Below the pieces are notes generated by a model, which worked only from the letters and a program-made list of their open reading frames with translations, was not told where the DNA came from and did no database searches. Positions 6,499 to 12,604 of a DNA stretch of 25,538 bases are shown here, piece after piece. Source of the DNA: a virus; the IMG/VR virus record IMGVR_UViG_3300042444_000231, positions 1-25,538 of that record; one strand, written 5' to 3'. The number at the start of each line of letters is the position of its first letter. The stretch's first letter is position 1. Made by a program: the position numbers and the translations under genes.

Positions 6499-6517
6499 CC
6501 CCGGGGGCGTTTTTTTT
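6482..6517 (+). terminator. Intrinsic terminator oriented for plus-strand transcription
   Basis: CGCCCCCGGGTTG and CAACCCCGGGGGCG form a long G+C-rich hairpin (one unpaired base) followed by eight T residues (6510-6517) on the plus strand. No plus-strand gene enters it from the left, so it may block antisense transcription. On the minus strand it has no U-tract and instead carries the promoter -35 box. It also overlaps the stop codon of the neighbouring membrane-protein gene. Confidence 0.5.
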
Positions 6518-6822
6518 CAGGCGTTGACCACGGCGACCGAATCGAGTGGCGCGACGAACTCGCTACCGTCGGCACGCGTCACCGTCACCGCGCCGTCCCA
6601 CGCGTCGCGGTTCCAGTCCCGCCATTCGCCCAGTTCGTAAAGGTTGACATTCCAGGCGACGGTGACGCGGCGGGCGCGGCCCCGCACGAAAGTCCGGGCC
6701 GACTCTTTTGCGGCGGCGGCGGCGGCGGCTTCCCGAGTCGCCCCGTAAGCCCATACCGTAGCCGCGCCGACGAACACCAAACCGGCCCACGGTCGGGCCG
6801 TGGCCTTTTTCTTGCGTTGCAT
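6517..6822 (-). CDS. Small membrane-anchored protein, 101 aa
   Basis: ATG 6822 is preceded by AAGGGAG at good spacing. The protein begins with a basic segment (MQRKKKATARP), then one hydrophobic span at about residues 12-28 (WAGLVFVGAATVWAYGA), then an Ala-rich helix and a C-terminal domain of about 60 residues (VTVAWNVNLYELGEWRDW ending in VAVVNA). A basic N-terminus before the span suggests the C-terminal domain faces outward, or the span is an uncleaved signal. No family recognised. It has its own near-consensus promoter, so it is probably expressed as a single gene. Confidence 0.65.
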   Translation of the reverse strand: MQRKKKATARPWAGLVFVGAATVWAYGATREAAAAAAAKESARTFVRGRARRVTVAWNVNLYELGEWRDWNRDAWDGAVTVTRADGSEFVAPLDSVAVVNA

Positions 6823-6877
6823 CGTAACTCCCTTGTGAAAGAAACTGTCCAGGGCGCATCCCCGGTCAGATGCCCCC

Positions 6878-6905
6878 ATTATAACACGGAACCCGTAGAT
6901 TGCAA
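6878..6905 (-). promoter_or_regulatory. Near-consensus sigma-70 promoter
   Basis: On the minus strand TTGCAA (6905-6900) is followed after 16 bases by a perfect TATAAT (6883-6878), with TGT directly before it as an extended -10. Transcription would start near 6871, about 50 bases before ATG 6822. Confidence 0.75.
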
Positions 6906-6920
6906 CGGGAATAATTCCCG
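6906..6920. promoter_or_regulatory. Palindrome abutting the -35 box, possible operator
   Basis: CGGGAATAATTCCCG is a perfect 7-bp dyad around one central base and directly touches the -35 hexamer of the promoter at 6878-6905. This fits an operator for an activator or repressor. Confidence 0.5.
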
Positions 6921-6932
6921 ATCCTGTACCGG

Positions 6933-6945
6933 GTTTGTAACAAAC
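6933..6945. promoter_or_regulatory. Second palindrome, possible operator
   Basis: GTTTGTAACAAAC is a perfect 6-bp dyad around one base. Its centre is about 26 bases from the centre of the first palindrome, so both could lie on roughly the same face of the helix. Confidence 0.4.
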
Positions 6946-6970
6946 GGCGTTAGGGTTTTATTTGTTAGCC

Positions 6971-7015
6971 TTCCGTTCGTTCGGGTTCCGTTCGTTCGCC
7001 TTGTGTTCGTTCGCC
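6971..7015. repeat. Three tandem 15-bp repeats (CGTTCGTTCG core)
   Basis: TTCCGTTCGTTCGGG (6971-6985), TTCCGTTCGTTCGCC (6986-7000) and TTGTGTTCGTTCGCC (7001-7015) are head-to-tail copies with a decayed fourth unit after 7016. They lie in the non-coding gap and could be iteron-like protein-binding sites. Confidence 0.65.
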
Positions 7016-7091
7016 ATCCGTTGGCGCGGCAGAACGCCCAGGCTCGCCCGCTCCAGGTTCGACCGGCGGCCCTCGAAACCCGATCAGCCGC

Positions 7092-7106
7092 GCCGGCTTT
7101 GCCGGC
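7092..7106 (-). other. Hairpin downstream of the HTH gene
   Basis: GCCGGC, TTT, GCCGGC forms a perfect 6-bp stem about 43 bases after the stop codon at 7149. There is no clear U-tract on the minus strand, so termination is possible but weak. Confidence 0.3.
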
Positions 7107-7148
7107 ACGGGGAGTGCGGCACCTGTTCAGCCGTCGAACGTGTGCAGC

Positions 7149-7484
7149 TTAGGGGAGTGCGGCGATTCTTTCGGCCAAGTCGGGCCGGTGGATGACGGGC
7201 GGCTTGGGCTTGCCTCTGCGCTTCTTGCCCTTGTTCGGGTAGGGGTTGTCGGTATCGACCCATCGCCACTCGACGGCGAGCGTATTGCGCCGCGCCATGG
7301 ACAGGATCGACTTGACGGTGTTGGGGTTTAGCTCAAACTGCGCCGCCAGCTTGCGCCAACCCAGCCCCCAGTTCTCGTTGAGGTCGCGGAGCTTCTGCAC
7401 CAGCGAGTCGGTGATCTTAGCTCGGTGGTGATGCTGGCCGCACTTGTTGCCCAAGCGGCTGACCTTGATCCGCACAATCGCCAT
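7149..7484 (-). CDS. Helix-turn-helix DNA-binding protein, 111 aa
   Basis: ATG 7484 follows a strong AGGGAGG. Residues 23-62 (AKITDSLVQKLRDLNENWG, then GWRKLAAQFELNPNTVKSI) have the shape of a homeodomain-like or resolvase-type HTH as found in many phage HNH and regulatory proteins. The C-terminal part is basic (NKGKKRRGKPKPP), consistent with DNA binding. No nuclease motif is visible. It is the last gene of the recombination operon and overlaps the zinc-ribbon gene by 68 bases. It could regulate the control region immediately downstream, which is an inference from position. Confidence 0.75.
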   Translation of the reverse strand: MAIVRIKVSRLGNKCGQHHHRAKITDSLVQKLRDLNENWGLGWRKLAAQFELNPNTVKSILSMARRNTLAVEWRWVDTDNPYPNKGKKRRGKPKPPVIHRPDLAERIAALP

Positions 7485-7611
7485 GGTGACCTCCCTGCGT
7501 AAAGCAGCCGGAGCACACCTGTAGGCGATCGCCGTTCCAGCGGCGGGCGGTCAAGCCCATGCCGCCCATTCTGCGCCCGCAGGATTCACAGCAATCGTCA
7601 GTCGTGCTCAC
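7417..7611 (-). CDS. Small zinc-ribbon-like protein
   Basis: From GTG 7611 the frame encodes 64 residues with CCESC (C7, C8, C11) and CSGC (C33, C36), a spacing typical of a zinc ribbon. The start is uncertain: there is no good ribosome-binding site, and a TTG directly after the recT stop (7650) would add 13 residues. The C-terminal third overlaps the next gene by 68 bases. Function unknown; it may bind DNA or partner with RecT. Confidence 0.5.
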   Translation of the reverse strand: MSTTDDCCESCGRRMGGMGLTARRWNGDRLQVCSGCFTQGGHHGDCADQGQPLGQQVRPASPPS

Positions 7612-7631
7612 GGTGCCGGCAAGTGTGCGCC

Positions 7632-7650
7632 GACACCGCGAGCGTGTCAA
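7632..7650 (-). promoter_or_regulatory. Possible -35 element and dyad after recT
   Basis: A perfect TTGACA on the minus strand (7650-7645) overlaps a GACAC/GTGTC dyad (7632-7636 and 7644-7648). The best-placed -10 candidate (CACACT, 17 bases on) is poor, so an internal promoter here is only possible. Confidence 0.25.
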
Positions 7651-8511
7651 TCACTGAGCGTCGAGGAAGTCCTCGGGGCGCGGGGCGTTGGGGTGGTCTT
7701 CCATCGGGGGAGCCGAGGGCGGCGTCGCCTCTTCGATGCCGATGCCGATCTTGGCCTTCAGGGCCGCCATCGGGCTGACCGGCGGAGCCTGATCGACCGG
7801 CTTGGCCTGCTTGAGGTCGTAGGTCTCGTTGTCCGCCTCGACCACGGCGTCCAGGTCCGCCGAGGAAGGCAACCGCTTCATCAGGCGGCGCAGGACGGTC
7901 TTCTTGGCCATCTCCTCGTACCACGACGCCCACGGGCCGGCATCCTTGGCGCGGCTGACGTTGCGGACCTTCTCGATCTCGTCCAGGCTCATCACCTCGC
8001 GGTAGATGCCGCCGTCCTTCGTCTTCGCCACGGCGTAGGCGGCGATCACGCGACCACGGTCGCCGTCGAGGCGCGGCTTGTGGACGATGCGCTCCTCGTC
8101 CCCGAGTTCGTAGTCGAAGGTGTCGTGCTCGTGGACGGTGTGCGCCGAGATCGACTTCAGTTCGCCCGAGTTGCGGAGCTTCTTGAGAAGCCCGCCGATC
8201 ATGGGCATATACTGCACCTGGGGGCCGTTCTTGGTGCGGAAAACGACCGGGGCAGCCTCGCGCCCGTCGAGCAGCAACCCGTCCTGGGCCGCCTTCATGG
8301 CGGTGGCGAACAGGCTGCGCCGGTCGCACTCCAGAAGCTGGGGGTTCATCTGGACGGTCGTGATGACCGTGCGAACGAACTTGCCCACCGGAATCTGCGG
8401 CGGCAGCGCGACGGCGAACTCGCGCTCCATGGTTTGAAGGGTCTGACGGAAGCCCTCGATGGGCGTGATAGCGCGGGTCTGTGCCGGCGCGGGAACGTTG
8501 CTTTCGGTCAT
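7651..8511 (-). CDS. recT: RecT-family single-strand annealing protein
   Basis: This 286-residue protein should pair complementary single strands produced by the exonuclease encoded just upstream. The RecT signature is clear at MPMIGGLLKKLRNSG followed by LKSISAHTVHEHDTFDYELG and IVHKP (about residues 125-170), preceded by the conserved SLFATAMKAAQDGLLLDG segment. The C-terminal tail is Pro/Ala-rich and variable, as in other RecT proteins. ATG 8511 lies two bases after the exonuclease stop, with AAGAAGAAG as a purine-rich ribosome-binding region. The pair with YqaJ-type exonuclease is a classic phage two-component recombination system. Confidence 0.92.
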   Translation of the reverse strand: MTESNVPAPAQTRAITPIEGFRQTLQTMEREFAVALPPQIPVGKFVRTVITTVQMNPQLLECDRRSLFATAMKAAQDGLLLDGREAAPVVFRTKNGPQVQYMPMIGGLLKKLRNSGELKSISAHTVHEHDTFDYELGDEERIVHKPRLDGDRGRVIAAYAVAKTKDGGIYREVMSLDEIEKVRNVSRAKDAGPWASWYEEMAKKTVLRRLMKRLPSSADLDAVVEADNETYDLKQAKPVDQAPPVSPMAALKAKIGIGIEEATPPSAPPMEDHPNAPRPEDFLDAQ

Positions 8512-8513
8512 GG

Positions 8514-9446
8514 TCACTTCTTCTTGGTGAGGCGGAAGGCTCGGTAGCCCGAGCGAGCGTTGATCGTCTGCCCGACCATCTCGGGCGTGATGATCTTGCC
8601 TGCGCTGCCGGCGACGACGCCGCAGGAGATGGTGGCGAAGCGGGAGCGGATCTTGCTGGCGGTGCCGGCGTCGTACAGGATCGCGGCCTTGCCGGCCTCG
8701 ACTTGCGACTCCCAATGCGCCGCCTGCTCTTGCGCGTGCAGCAGCGTGGCGATCTTGGCTTCCAGCTTCTCGTCGGCGTCGAGCACCTTGCCGTCATCGA
8801 CGTTCATCAGAAGGCGGCGCACTTCGTCGGCGTCGCGCTCAAAGTCTGGCTTCGGCGGAGCGTCATCTTCGATGCTGCGCCAGAAGCCGGCCACTTGGCT
8901 TTGGATCGCGTCATGGACTTGCTTGTCGGCCTCGCGGTGCAGGATGTGCGCGCTGTTGCCGCCGGCAAGCACGACGATGCAGCCCCAGGTGAGGCCAGAG
9001 ACGAGGAGCTGCGCCTGAAGCTGCAACTCAACACACATCGGGGCGATAAGCGACTCGCCCTCGCCGTGCCACTGGTCGAGGAAGATGTGCTTGTCCACGT
9101 TCTTGACCTCGATGAGGCCAAGCTGACCATCGCGCTCCGCTTGGAAGTCGAACGACGCGCCTAGGCGAAGCCCTGGCAGCCTCTCGTAGACTTTGCGCGG
9201 GCTGGCCTTCCAGCCTTGGTCCTCTGCGACGCCGAGGGCGATGGCCGACTCCAAGCGACGGCCCCACTTCATGCGCTCGTTGTCGGTCTTGGTTGCGACC
9301 TCGCCCGCCTTCTTGCGGTGCCAAAGCTCGTAGACGGTGGTGTACGGGGAAGCGTCGAACAGGGCGGCGACCTCGGTCGAGGTCACATCGTGCGCTCGCG
9401 CCTTGAGCCACGCCTGTTCGTCGGTGACGGGTGTGCTTTCACGCAT
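8514..9446 (-). CDS. YqaJ-like phage recombination exonuclease
   Basis: A 310-residue nuclease of the PD-(D/E)XK class related to lambda Exo, expected to resect double-stranded ends for RecT. Visible motifs: TSTEVAALFDASPYTTVYELW (residues 22-42, the family's N-terminal motif), WGRRLESAIA with E66, GASFDF with D100 and LIEVKN with E113 and K115 as the metal-binding catalytic set, and a Gln-rich helix LQLQAQLLVSG. ATG 9446 is preferred over upstream starts because AAGGAG lies 8 bases before it and the conserved domain begins soon after. It is directly followed by recT. Confidence 0.9.
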   Translation of the reverse strand: MRESTPVTDEQAWLKARAHDVTSTEVAALFDASPYTTVYELWHRKKAGEVATKTDNERMKWGRRLESAIALGVAEDQGWKASPRKVYERLPGLRLGASFDFQAERDGQLGLIEVKNVDKHIFLDQWHGEGESLIAPMCVELQLQAQLLVSGLTWGCIVVLAGGNSAHILHREADKQVHDAIQSQVAGFWRSIEDDAPPKPDFERDADEVRRLLMNVDDGKVLDADEKLEAKIATLLHAQEQAAHWESQVEAGKAAILYDAGTASKIRSRFATISCGVVAGSAGKIITPEMVGQTINARSGYRAFRLTKKK

Positions 9447-9504
9447 CTTGGTTCTCCTTGTCGTCCTTGGTGATGAGGTCAGCGACCCACGAGAGGTCAT
9501 CCAT
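9439..9504 (-). CDS. Possible 21-residue ORF linking two operon genes
   Basis: ATG 9504 overlaps the end of the 94-residue gene, and the TGA at 9439 overlaps the exonuclease start by eight bases. It would encode an acidic peptide (starting MDDLSWVADLI and ending KENQDA). Third codon positions are mostly G or C, as in real genes here, and it fills the only gap in the operon. It is too short to confirm by sequence alone. Confidence 0.4.
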   Translation of the reverse strand: MDDLSWVADLITKDDKENQDA

Positions 9505-9781
9505 TCTTCTTCCACTTCTCGTGGGCGAAGATGGACTGGTAGCCATGGCCGTGGACCTCCGCATACCTCTGGATGGCATCCATGAGGCCAATGTGGGAAT
9601 GCAGGATCTGGCCCGCAAAAAACGCATCATCCGCGTTCAAGTTGCCGCGTAGGCCCAGAACCTGCCGCAGCGCGCACAGGCTCGGCCACAGCTTCAGCAG
9701 CAACTCGCACAAGTCGCCATTGGTCTGCGGAAGATCGACCAAGAGAGCGGTCGAAAGCTCGTTGTTTTGCATCTCGCTCAT
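9497..9781 (-). CDS. Hypothetical protein, 94 aa, first gene of the recombination operon
   Basis: ATG 9781 follows AAGGGC; a second ATG three codons later is an alternative. The protein is mainly helical (GDLCELLLKLWPSLCALRQV, then a helix with GQILHSHIGLMDAIQRYAEV) and ends in a basic KWKKNG. No family recognised. It lies ahead of the exonuclease and recT and diverges from the HTH regulator, so it may be an accessory or control factor for recombination. Confidence 0.7.
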   Translation of the reverse strand: MSEMQNNELSTALLVDLPQTNGDLCELLLKLWPSLCALRQVLGLRGNLNADDAFFAGQILHSHIGLMDAIQRYAEVHGHGYQSIFAHEKWKKNG

Positions 9782-9856
9782 GCCCTTGCATGAATACGCA
9801 GGAGGGCCTTCGGCAGCAAGTGGAAACCGAAAGAAATCTTGCTACTCTACGCAGGC
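9782..9856. promoter_or_regulatory. Divergent promoter region between regulator and recombination operon
   Basis: On the minus strand TTGCTG (9819-9814), 17 bases, then TATTCA (9796-9791) could drive the recombination operon. On the plus strand TGCTACTCT (9840-9848) is an extended -10 candidate whose transcript would start about two bases before ATG 9857, a leaderless arrangement. The octamer TACGCAGG occurs at 9795-9802 and 9848-9855, overlapping or next to both -10 boxes, and GCAAG/CTTGC forms an interrupted dyad between them. Confidence 0.4.
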
Positions 9857-10063
9857 ATGAAGCAACCTACGCTGGAACAACTGCTTGAGCGCGTCGATGG
9901 CACCTGGGACGAAGTGGCCGAGGAACTCGGCGTCTCGACGCGCACGCTCTACAACCTTCGGCTTGGCAAGGTGAAGCCGCATCGGGCTACCCTGCTGGCA
10001 ATCGCGCACTACCTAGAAGTGACTCCTGCTGCCGTCCAGAAGGCGATCGCAGCAGGAGGCTAG
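9857..10063 (+). CDS. Small helix-turn-helix transcriptional regulator
   Basis: The only convincing plus-strand gene. Its 68 residues form a compact Cro/CI-like HTH: TWDEVAEELGVSTRTLYNLRLGK (about 16-38), then KPHRATLLAIAHYLEVTPAAV. No oligomerisation domain is seen. ATG 9857 matches the start of the fold; a TTG at 9839 would add six residues. There is no normal ribosome-binding site. It diverges from the recombination operon and converges on rusA with overlapping stops, so it probably controls the recombination operon and perhaps itself. Confidence 0.8.
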   Translation: MKQPTLEQLLERVDGTWDEVAEELGVSTRTLYNLRLGKVKPHRATLLAIAHYLEVTPAAVQKAIAAGG

Positions 10064-10479
10064 GCTTGTAGCTCTTGGATGTGGACATCGACGCCGGTCG
10101 GGCGGCCCACGGGGGCATACCACTTCGACGCCATGAGAACGGTCACCTGATCGTCGTCCTCCCACCACTCGTGCAAGGCGTCGAGGACCGCCTTCGCCAA
10201 GTTGTCGATGTCCGGCTTGCTGGTGTGCGGGCGGGCCTTCTCGCCTGCGTACTTGCGAGCCTGCAACGCACGAGGGCGAGGCATCCAGAACACCAGCCGC
10301 ACCAGTAGCGGACCCGTCAGCAAGGCCGATGGCTTGGCGGTCAGCGACGCCGAGGCGACTGCCGCCTTCCAGGCATCAGCAACGCTCGGCGTGTAGATCC
10401 TAACGAACTTGCCGCGACGAGTTGCCTTGACGCGAGGCTGGCCTTTCGGCTCGCCTTCCGCGAAGAAGTGGTAGCTCAC
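10060..10479 (-). CDS. rusA: RusA-family Holliday junction resolvase
   Basis: A 139-residue endonuclease expected to resolve branched DNA during recombination and before packaging. It has the N-terminal PKGQPRVKAT strand, then the signature HTSKPDIDNLAKAVLDAL (residues 85-102, with D90 and D92) and the acidic WEDDDQV (D108-D110), matching the three catalytic Asp of RusA. Length is normal. The start is GTG 10479 in a GTGA overlap with the previous gene. Its TAG overlaps the stop of the plus-strand regulator in the shared CTAG at 10060-10063. Confidence 0.92.
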   Translation of the reverse strand: MSYHFFAEGEPKGQPRVKATRRGKFVRIYTPSVADAWKAAVASASLTAKPSALLTGPLLVRLVFWMPRPRALQARKYAGEKARPHTSKPDIDNLAKAVLDALHEWWEDDDQVTVLMASKWYAPVGRPTGVDVHIQELQA

Positions 10480-10655
10480 TTACATGCCCGCTGGATCGCG
10501 GCAAGGCACTCCTGCGCGTCGATCCGCACCTGAGCAAGAGCCTTGCGGTACTGCGTCGCGTGCAGGAACACTCTCCGACCTCTCACTTCGACCCACACCG
10601 TGGCGTACAAAGCGGCCCGATTGGGCGTCTCCCGCATGTCGTAACCGTAGATCAT
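10476..10655 (-). CDS. Hypothetical protein, 59 aa
   Basis: ATG 10655 overlaps the stop of the preceding gene (ATGA). The product reads MIYGYDMRETPNRAALYAT, then a beta-like VWVEVRGRRVFLHA and a helix (ALAQVRIDAQECLAAIQRAC). No family recognised. Coupling on both sides supports translation. Confidence 0.6.
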   Translation of the reverse strand: MIYGYDMRETPNRAALYATVWVEVRGRRVFLHATQYRKALAQVRIDAQECLAAIQRACK

Positions 10656-11041
10656 GGCTTGCCTTTCAGTTCTGCGATCTGCTTCTTGATGTCGTCGCGC
10701 TCCCACCACGTTGCAGCGCGGTGAAGCTGGTCGTACAGGCTCAACACAGCGTCAACGTGACCAGCGTTAGACGCTAGCTCCTCCTCGTTGCGGCGGCGGA
10801 TCTTGGCTTCGCACTCCGTCGAACAGAACCGCCACTTCTTGCCGTGCGTGACCACGTTGCCGCAACCCTGGCACTTGCGCTCCTTGGCTGCTGCTCGCTT
10901 GAGCGACGCCAGCTTCCGCATGTTGCGGCACAGCCGGCAGAATCTCTTGGATGAGTTGCTGTCGAAGCCGATGGCGTTGGGCACCGTCAGATCGTGCCCG
11001 CGCTGGCAATGCGTCTTGCCCCGAAATCCTGCTCCGCTCAC
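10652..11041 (-). CDS. Double zinc-ribbon protein, HNH-associated type
   Basis: 129 residues from GTG 11041 (GTGA overlap). The N-terminal THCQRGHDLTVPNAIG with RFCRLCRNMRK is a CxxGH...CxxC ribbon often found in front of phage HNH nucleases. A second ribbon follows: KCQGCGNVVTHGKKWRFCSTEC. The C-terminus is a charged helix (DDIKKQIAELKGK). I see no complete HNH active site, so it may be a DNA-binding protein or degenerate nuclease. Confidence 0.7.
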   Translation of the reverse strand: MSGAGFRGKTHCQRGHDLTVPNAIGFDSNSSKRFCRLCRNMRKLASLKRAAAKERKCQGCGNVVTHGKKWRFCSTECEAKIRRRNEEELASNAGHVDAVLSLYDQLHRAATWWERDDIKKQIAELKGKP

Positions 11042-11250
11042 GGCCTCTGCCTCCCGATGTCGATCACGGTGAAGGATGCCAACTGCTGGCCAACGTAGTC
11101 CGCCAACTGCGTCGGCATGGCCATGATCGTCAGCCCCGCCACGCCGTCCTTGGTCGCGGCCTCGATGTCGATGCGACCGATGTTGCTGCGCTCGGCTGCG
11201 TGCAGGGCGCGGAACAGGGCCTGCACAAGACTGTCGTCTGCGGTGCTCAT
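11038..11250 (-). CDS. Hypothetical protein, 70 aa
   Basis: ATG 11250 overlaps the previous stop (ATGA) and follows AGGCAGG. The sequence alternates a helix (DDSLVQALFRALHAAE) with strands (RIDIEA, GLTIMAMP) and ends FTVIDIGRQRP. It looks like a compact alpha/beta protein but no family is recognised. Confidence 0.6.
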   Translation of the reverse strand: MSTADDSLVQALFRALHAAERSNIGRIDIEAATKDGVAGLTIMAMPTQLADYVGQQLASFTVIDIGRQRP

Positions 11251-11627
11251 AATCCTGCCTTTTTGCGGTTCCATTCTTGTTGCAGTTCGCAGCCGCTTCG
11301 CATGTTGCACAGACAGTTCTTGCACTCTTCGTTCGGGTACGAGTTCTTGTCCAGCAACTTGTAGTGGGCTGCGCGCAAGCGGCGGTGCTCTTCACGCAGA
11401 GCGTCGAGCTTGGTTTGCAGACTGTGCTCCCGATTACTCGGGGTCGCGGCGATTTGAAGATCGGCTTGCAAATTGCGGACCAGTTGCCGCAATCGTTCGG
11501 CGTCCATCGTTTCGATGTCTTCGGACAAACGGTGCTCCTCGCACCGAGCGTTGCCGGCTTCGTCTCGGTGCGTCGCCGCCGCATCACAGCATACGCACGG
11601 CCACATCGGCCAGATTGGATTTCTCAC
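11247..11627 (-). CDS. Cysteine-rich coiled-coil protein, 126 aa
   Basis: GTG 11627 overlaps the preceding stop. The N-terminus has PCVCCDAAATH...ARCEEH and the C-terminus has EECKNCLCNMRSGCE, two candidate metal sites. Between them lies a heptad-like helix (ERLRQLVRNLQADLQIA and TKLDALREEHRRLRAAHYKL). A dimer with zinc knuckles at both ends is plausible. Family and function unknown. Confidence 0.6.
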   Translation of the reverse strand: MRNPIWPMWPCVCCDAAATHRDEAGNARCEEHRLSEDIETMDAERLRQLVRNLQADLQIAATPSNREHSLQTKLDALREEHRRLRAAHYKLLDKNSYPNEECKNCLCNMRSGCELQQEWNRKKAGL

Positions 11628-11839
11628 TTCTTCCCCCTCGCCCTCTTGGGCTTGATCGGCTCGACGGTGACGGTGACGCGCTGAATCACCTCCGCGTCCT
11701 CCAATGGGAGCCACCGGCTATCGGGAAGCCATTCCTTTGCGCTGCGTCGCGTCAGGAACAAGAGCGGTTCTGTTTCCGTTGACTGCAAGTTGCCGCGCTT
11801 TGAGAACAGGCCCCACGCCTTGAACGTCTGCTTCTTCAC
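11624..11839 (-). CDS. Small protein, paralogue of the gene at 12894-13097
   Basis: 71 residues from GTG 11839, opening MKKQTFKAWGLF and closing ERVTVT-like RVTVTVEPIKPKRARGKK. The gene at 12894 begins MKKQTLNLWAVV and reaches ERVTVTIEPI near its end; the two share both termini and a Trp before the conserved tail, with a divergent middle. Both start codons are GTG in GTGA overlaps. The KPKRARG tail is shared with the adjacent 11836-12087 gene rather than with its paralogue. Function unknown. Confidence 0.65.
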   Translation of the reverse strand: MKKQTFKAWGLFSKRGNLQSTETEPLLFLTRRSAKEWLPDSRWLPLEDAEVIQRVTVTVEPIKPKRARGKK

Positions 11840-12087
11840 TTCTCCCCCCTCGCCCGCTTGGGCTTCTTGCGCTTCGGTTTCGCCTGCTCCTGCTCCACGA
11901 CAATCGTGGACTGGGAGATGTAATCACCTAGCACCACCAAGGAATGCCTGAACCTTCCAAGAGCAGGACACGAGTCGTTGCTGTCGTGCCGGTCACCAAT
12001 CTTGTGGTGCAAGTGCTCGCACCTAATCCACGAAAACATGACGGCGAGTTCCTCAAGCGCAGAGATCGCCTTTGTGCGCGTAGTCAC
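11836..12087 (-). CDS. Hypothetical protein, 83 aa, with basic KPKRARGEK tail
   Basis: GTG 12087 lies in a GTGA overlap after AAGGAG. The middle has His and Cys residues (IRCEHLHHKIGDRHDSNDSC, residues 21-40) that could hold a metal. The last 15 residues are Lys/Arg-rich (KPKRKKPKRARGEK). The DNA for the tail contains the ribosome-binding site of the next gene and recurs at the next junction. No family recognised. Confidence 0.6.
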   Translation of the reverse strand: MTTRTKAISALEELAVMFSWIRCEHLHHKIGDRHDSNDSCPALGRFRHSLVVLGDYISQSTIVVEQEQAKPKRKKPKRARGEK

Positions 12088-12335
12088 GGCGTCTCCTTCG
12101 CCGCGAGCGCGGCCAGTTCGCAGGAAACCTTGCCCGCTTCAAAGGCCGCAACGACTGCGATCCCGACCCACGACAGCATCAACGTCCGCGCCTGCTCGCC
12201 GAGCGCATAGGCTGCCTCGGTGTCGGCGAGCTTGCACAGTTCGTAGAGCGTCTTTGAAGTTGCTTCGCCGATGCGCGCAAACTCTGGATGCTTGCCCAGC
12301 ATGGCCTCGTACAGCTTGGCGTCGTCGATGCTCAC
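12084..12335 (-). CDS. Hypothetical helical protein, 83 aa
   Basis: GTG 12335 overlaps the previous stop (GTGA) and follows AAGGAG. It opens SIDDAKLYEAML and has a hydrophobic helix (LMLSWVGIAVVAAFEAG, about residues 52-68) that could be membrane-associated, though it carries a Glu. It ends LAALAAKETP, a tail found in four neighbours. Function unknown. Confidence 0.6.
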   Translation of the reverse strand: MSIDDAKLYEAMLGKHPEFARIGEATSKTLYELCKLADTEAAYALGEQARTLMLSWVGIAVVAAFEAGKVSCELAALAAKETP

Positions 12336-12604
12336 TTCTCGTTCTCCTTCGCCGCGAGCGCGGCCTTGAGTGCGTCCCACTGACGCGCCGTAATCGGCAC
12401 ACATACCCAAGGATCATCGCGCTCCTCCGTGACCTGCGCGATGTCCCTCGCCGCCGCCTCGATGGCGCGCAGACGACGCACCTCGGCGATCAGCGCGGGG
12501 GCGGAAAGAAAAAGTTCGCTTTTGTACGCCTCGTGAAGCTCGATGAAGCGGCGGTCGGCCTCTTCTCGCAACTCTTCCAGCTTGTCGATGTCGATGTCGA
12601 TCAT
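12332..12604 (-). CDS. Hypothetical coiled-coil protein, 90 aa
   Basis: ATG 12604 follows AAGGAG by eight bases. The N-terminus is a repeated MIDIDIDK followed by a charged helix (LEELREEADRRFIELHEAY). Residues 41-53 (EVRRLRAIEAAARD) are nearly identical to a segment of the next gene upstream, encoded by a 30-bp direct repeat. It ends ALKAALAAKENEK. Probably a helical bundle or dimer; function unknown. Confidence 0.6.
   Translation of the reverse strand: MIDIDIDKLEELREEADRRFIELHEAYKSELFLSAPALIAEVRRLRAIEAAARDIAQVTEERDDPWVCVPITARQWDALKAALAAKENEK

Larger units (their letters stand above)
6823..7148. promoter_or_regulatory. Control region upstream of the small membrane-protein gene
   Basis: This 326-base gap holds no convincing gene. 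It contains the promoter at 6878-6905, palindromes at 6906-6920 and 6933-6945, three tandem 15-bp repeats at 6971-7015 and a hairpin at 7092-7106. The part around 6880-6970 is visibly richer in A+T than its surroundings. The arrangement is that of a regulated promoter with upstream operators. Confidence 0.55.

Noticed and set aside
6971-7015. CRISPR array
   Set aside because: The 15-bp repeats are contiguous, without spacers.
7598-8797. 399-codon minus frame overlapping recT and the exonuclease
   Set aside because: Arg/Pro-rich frame-shifted shadow of two well-supported genes.
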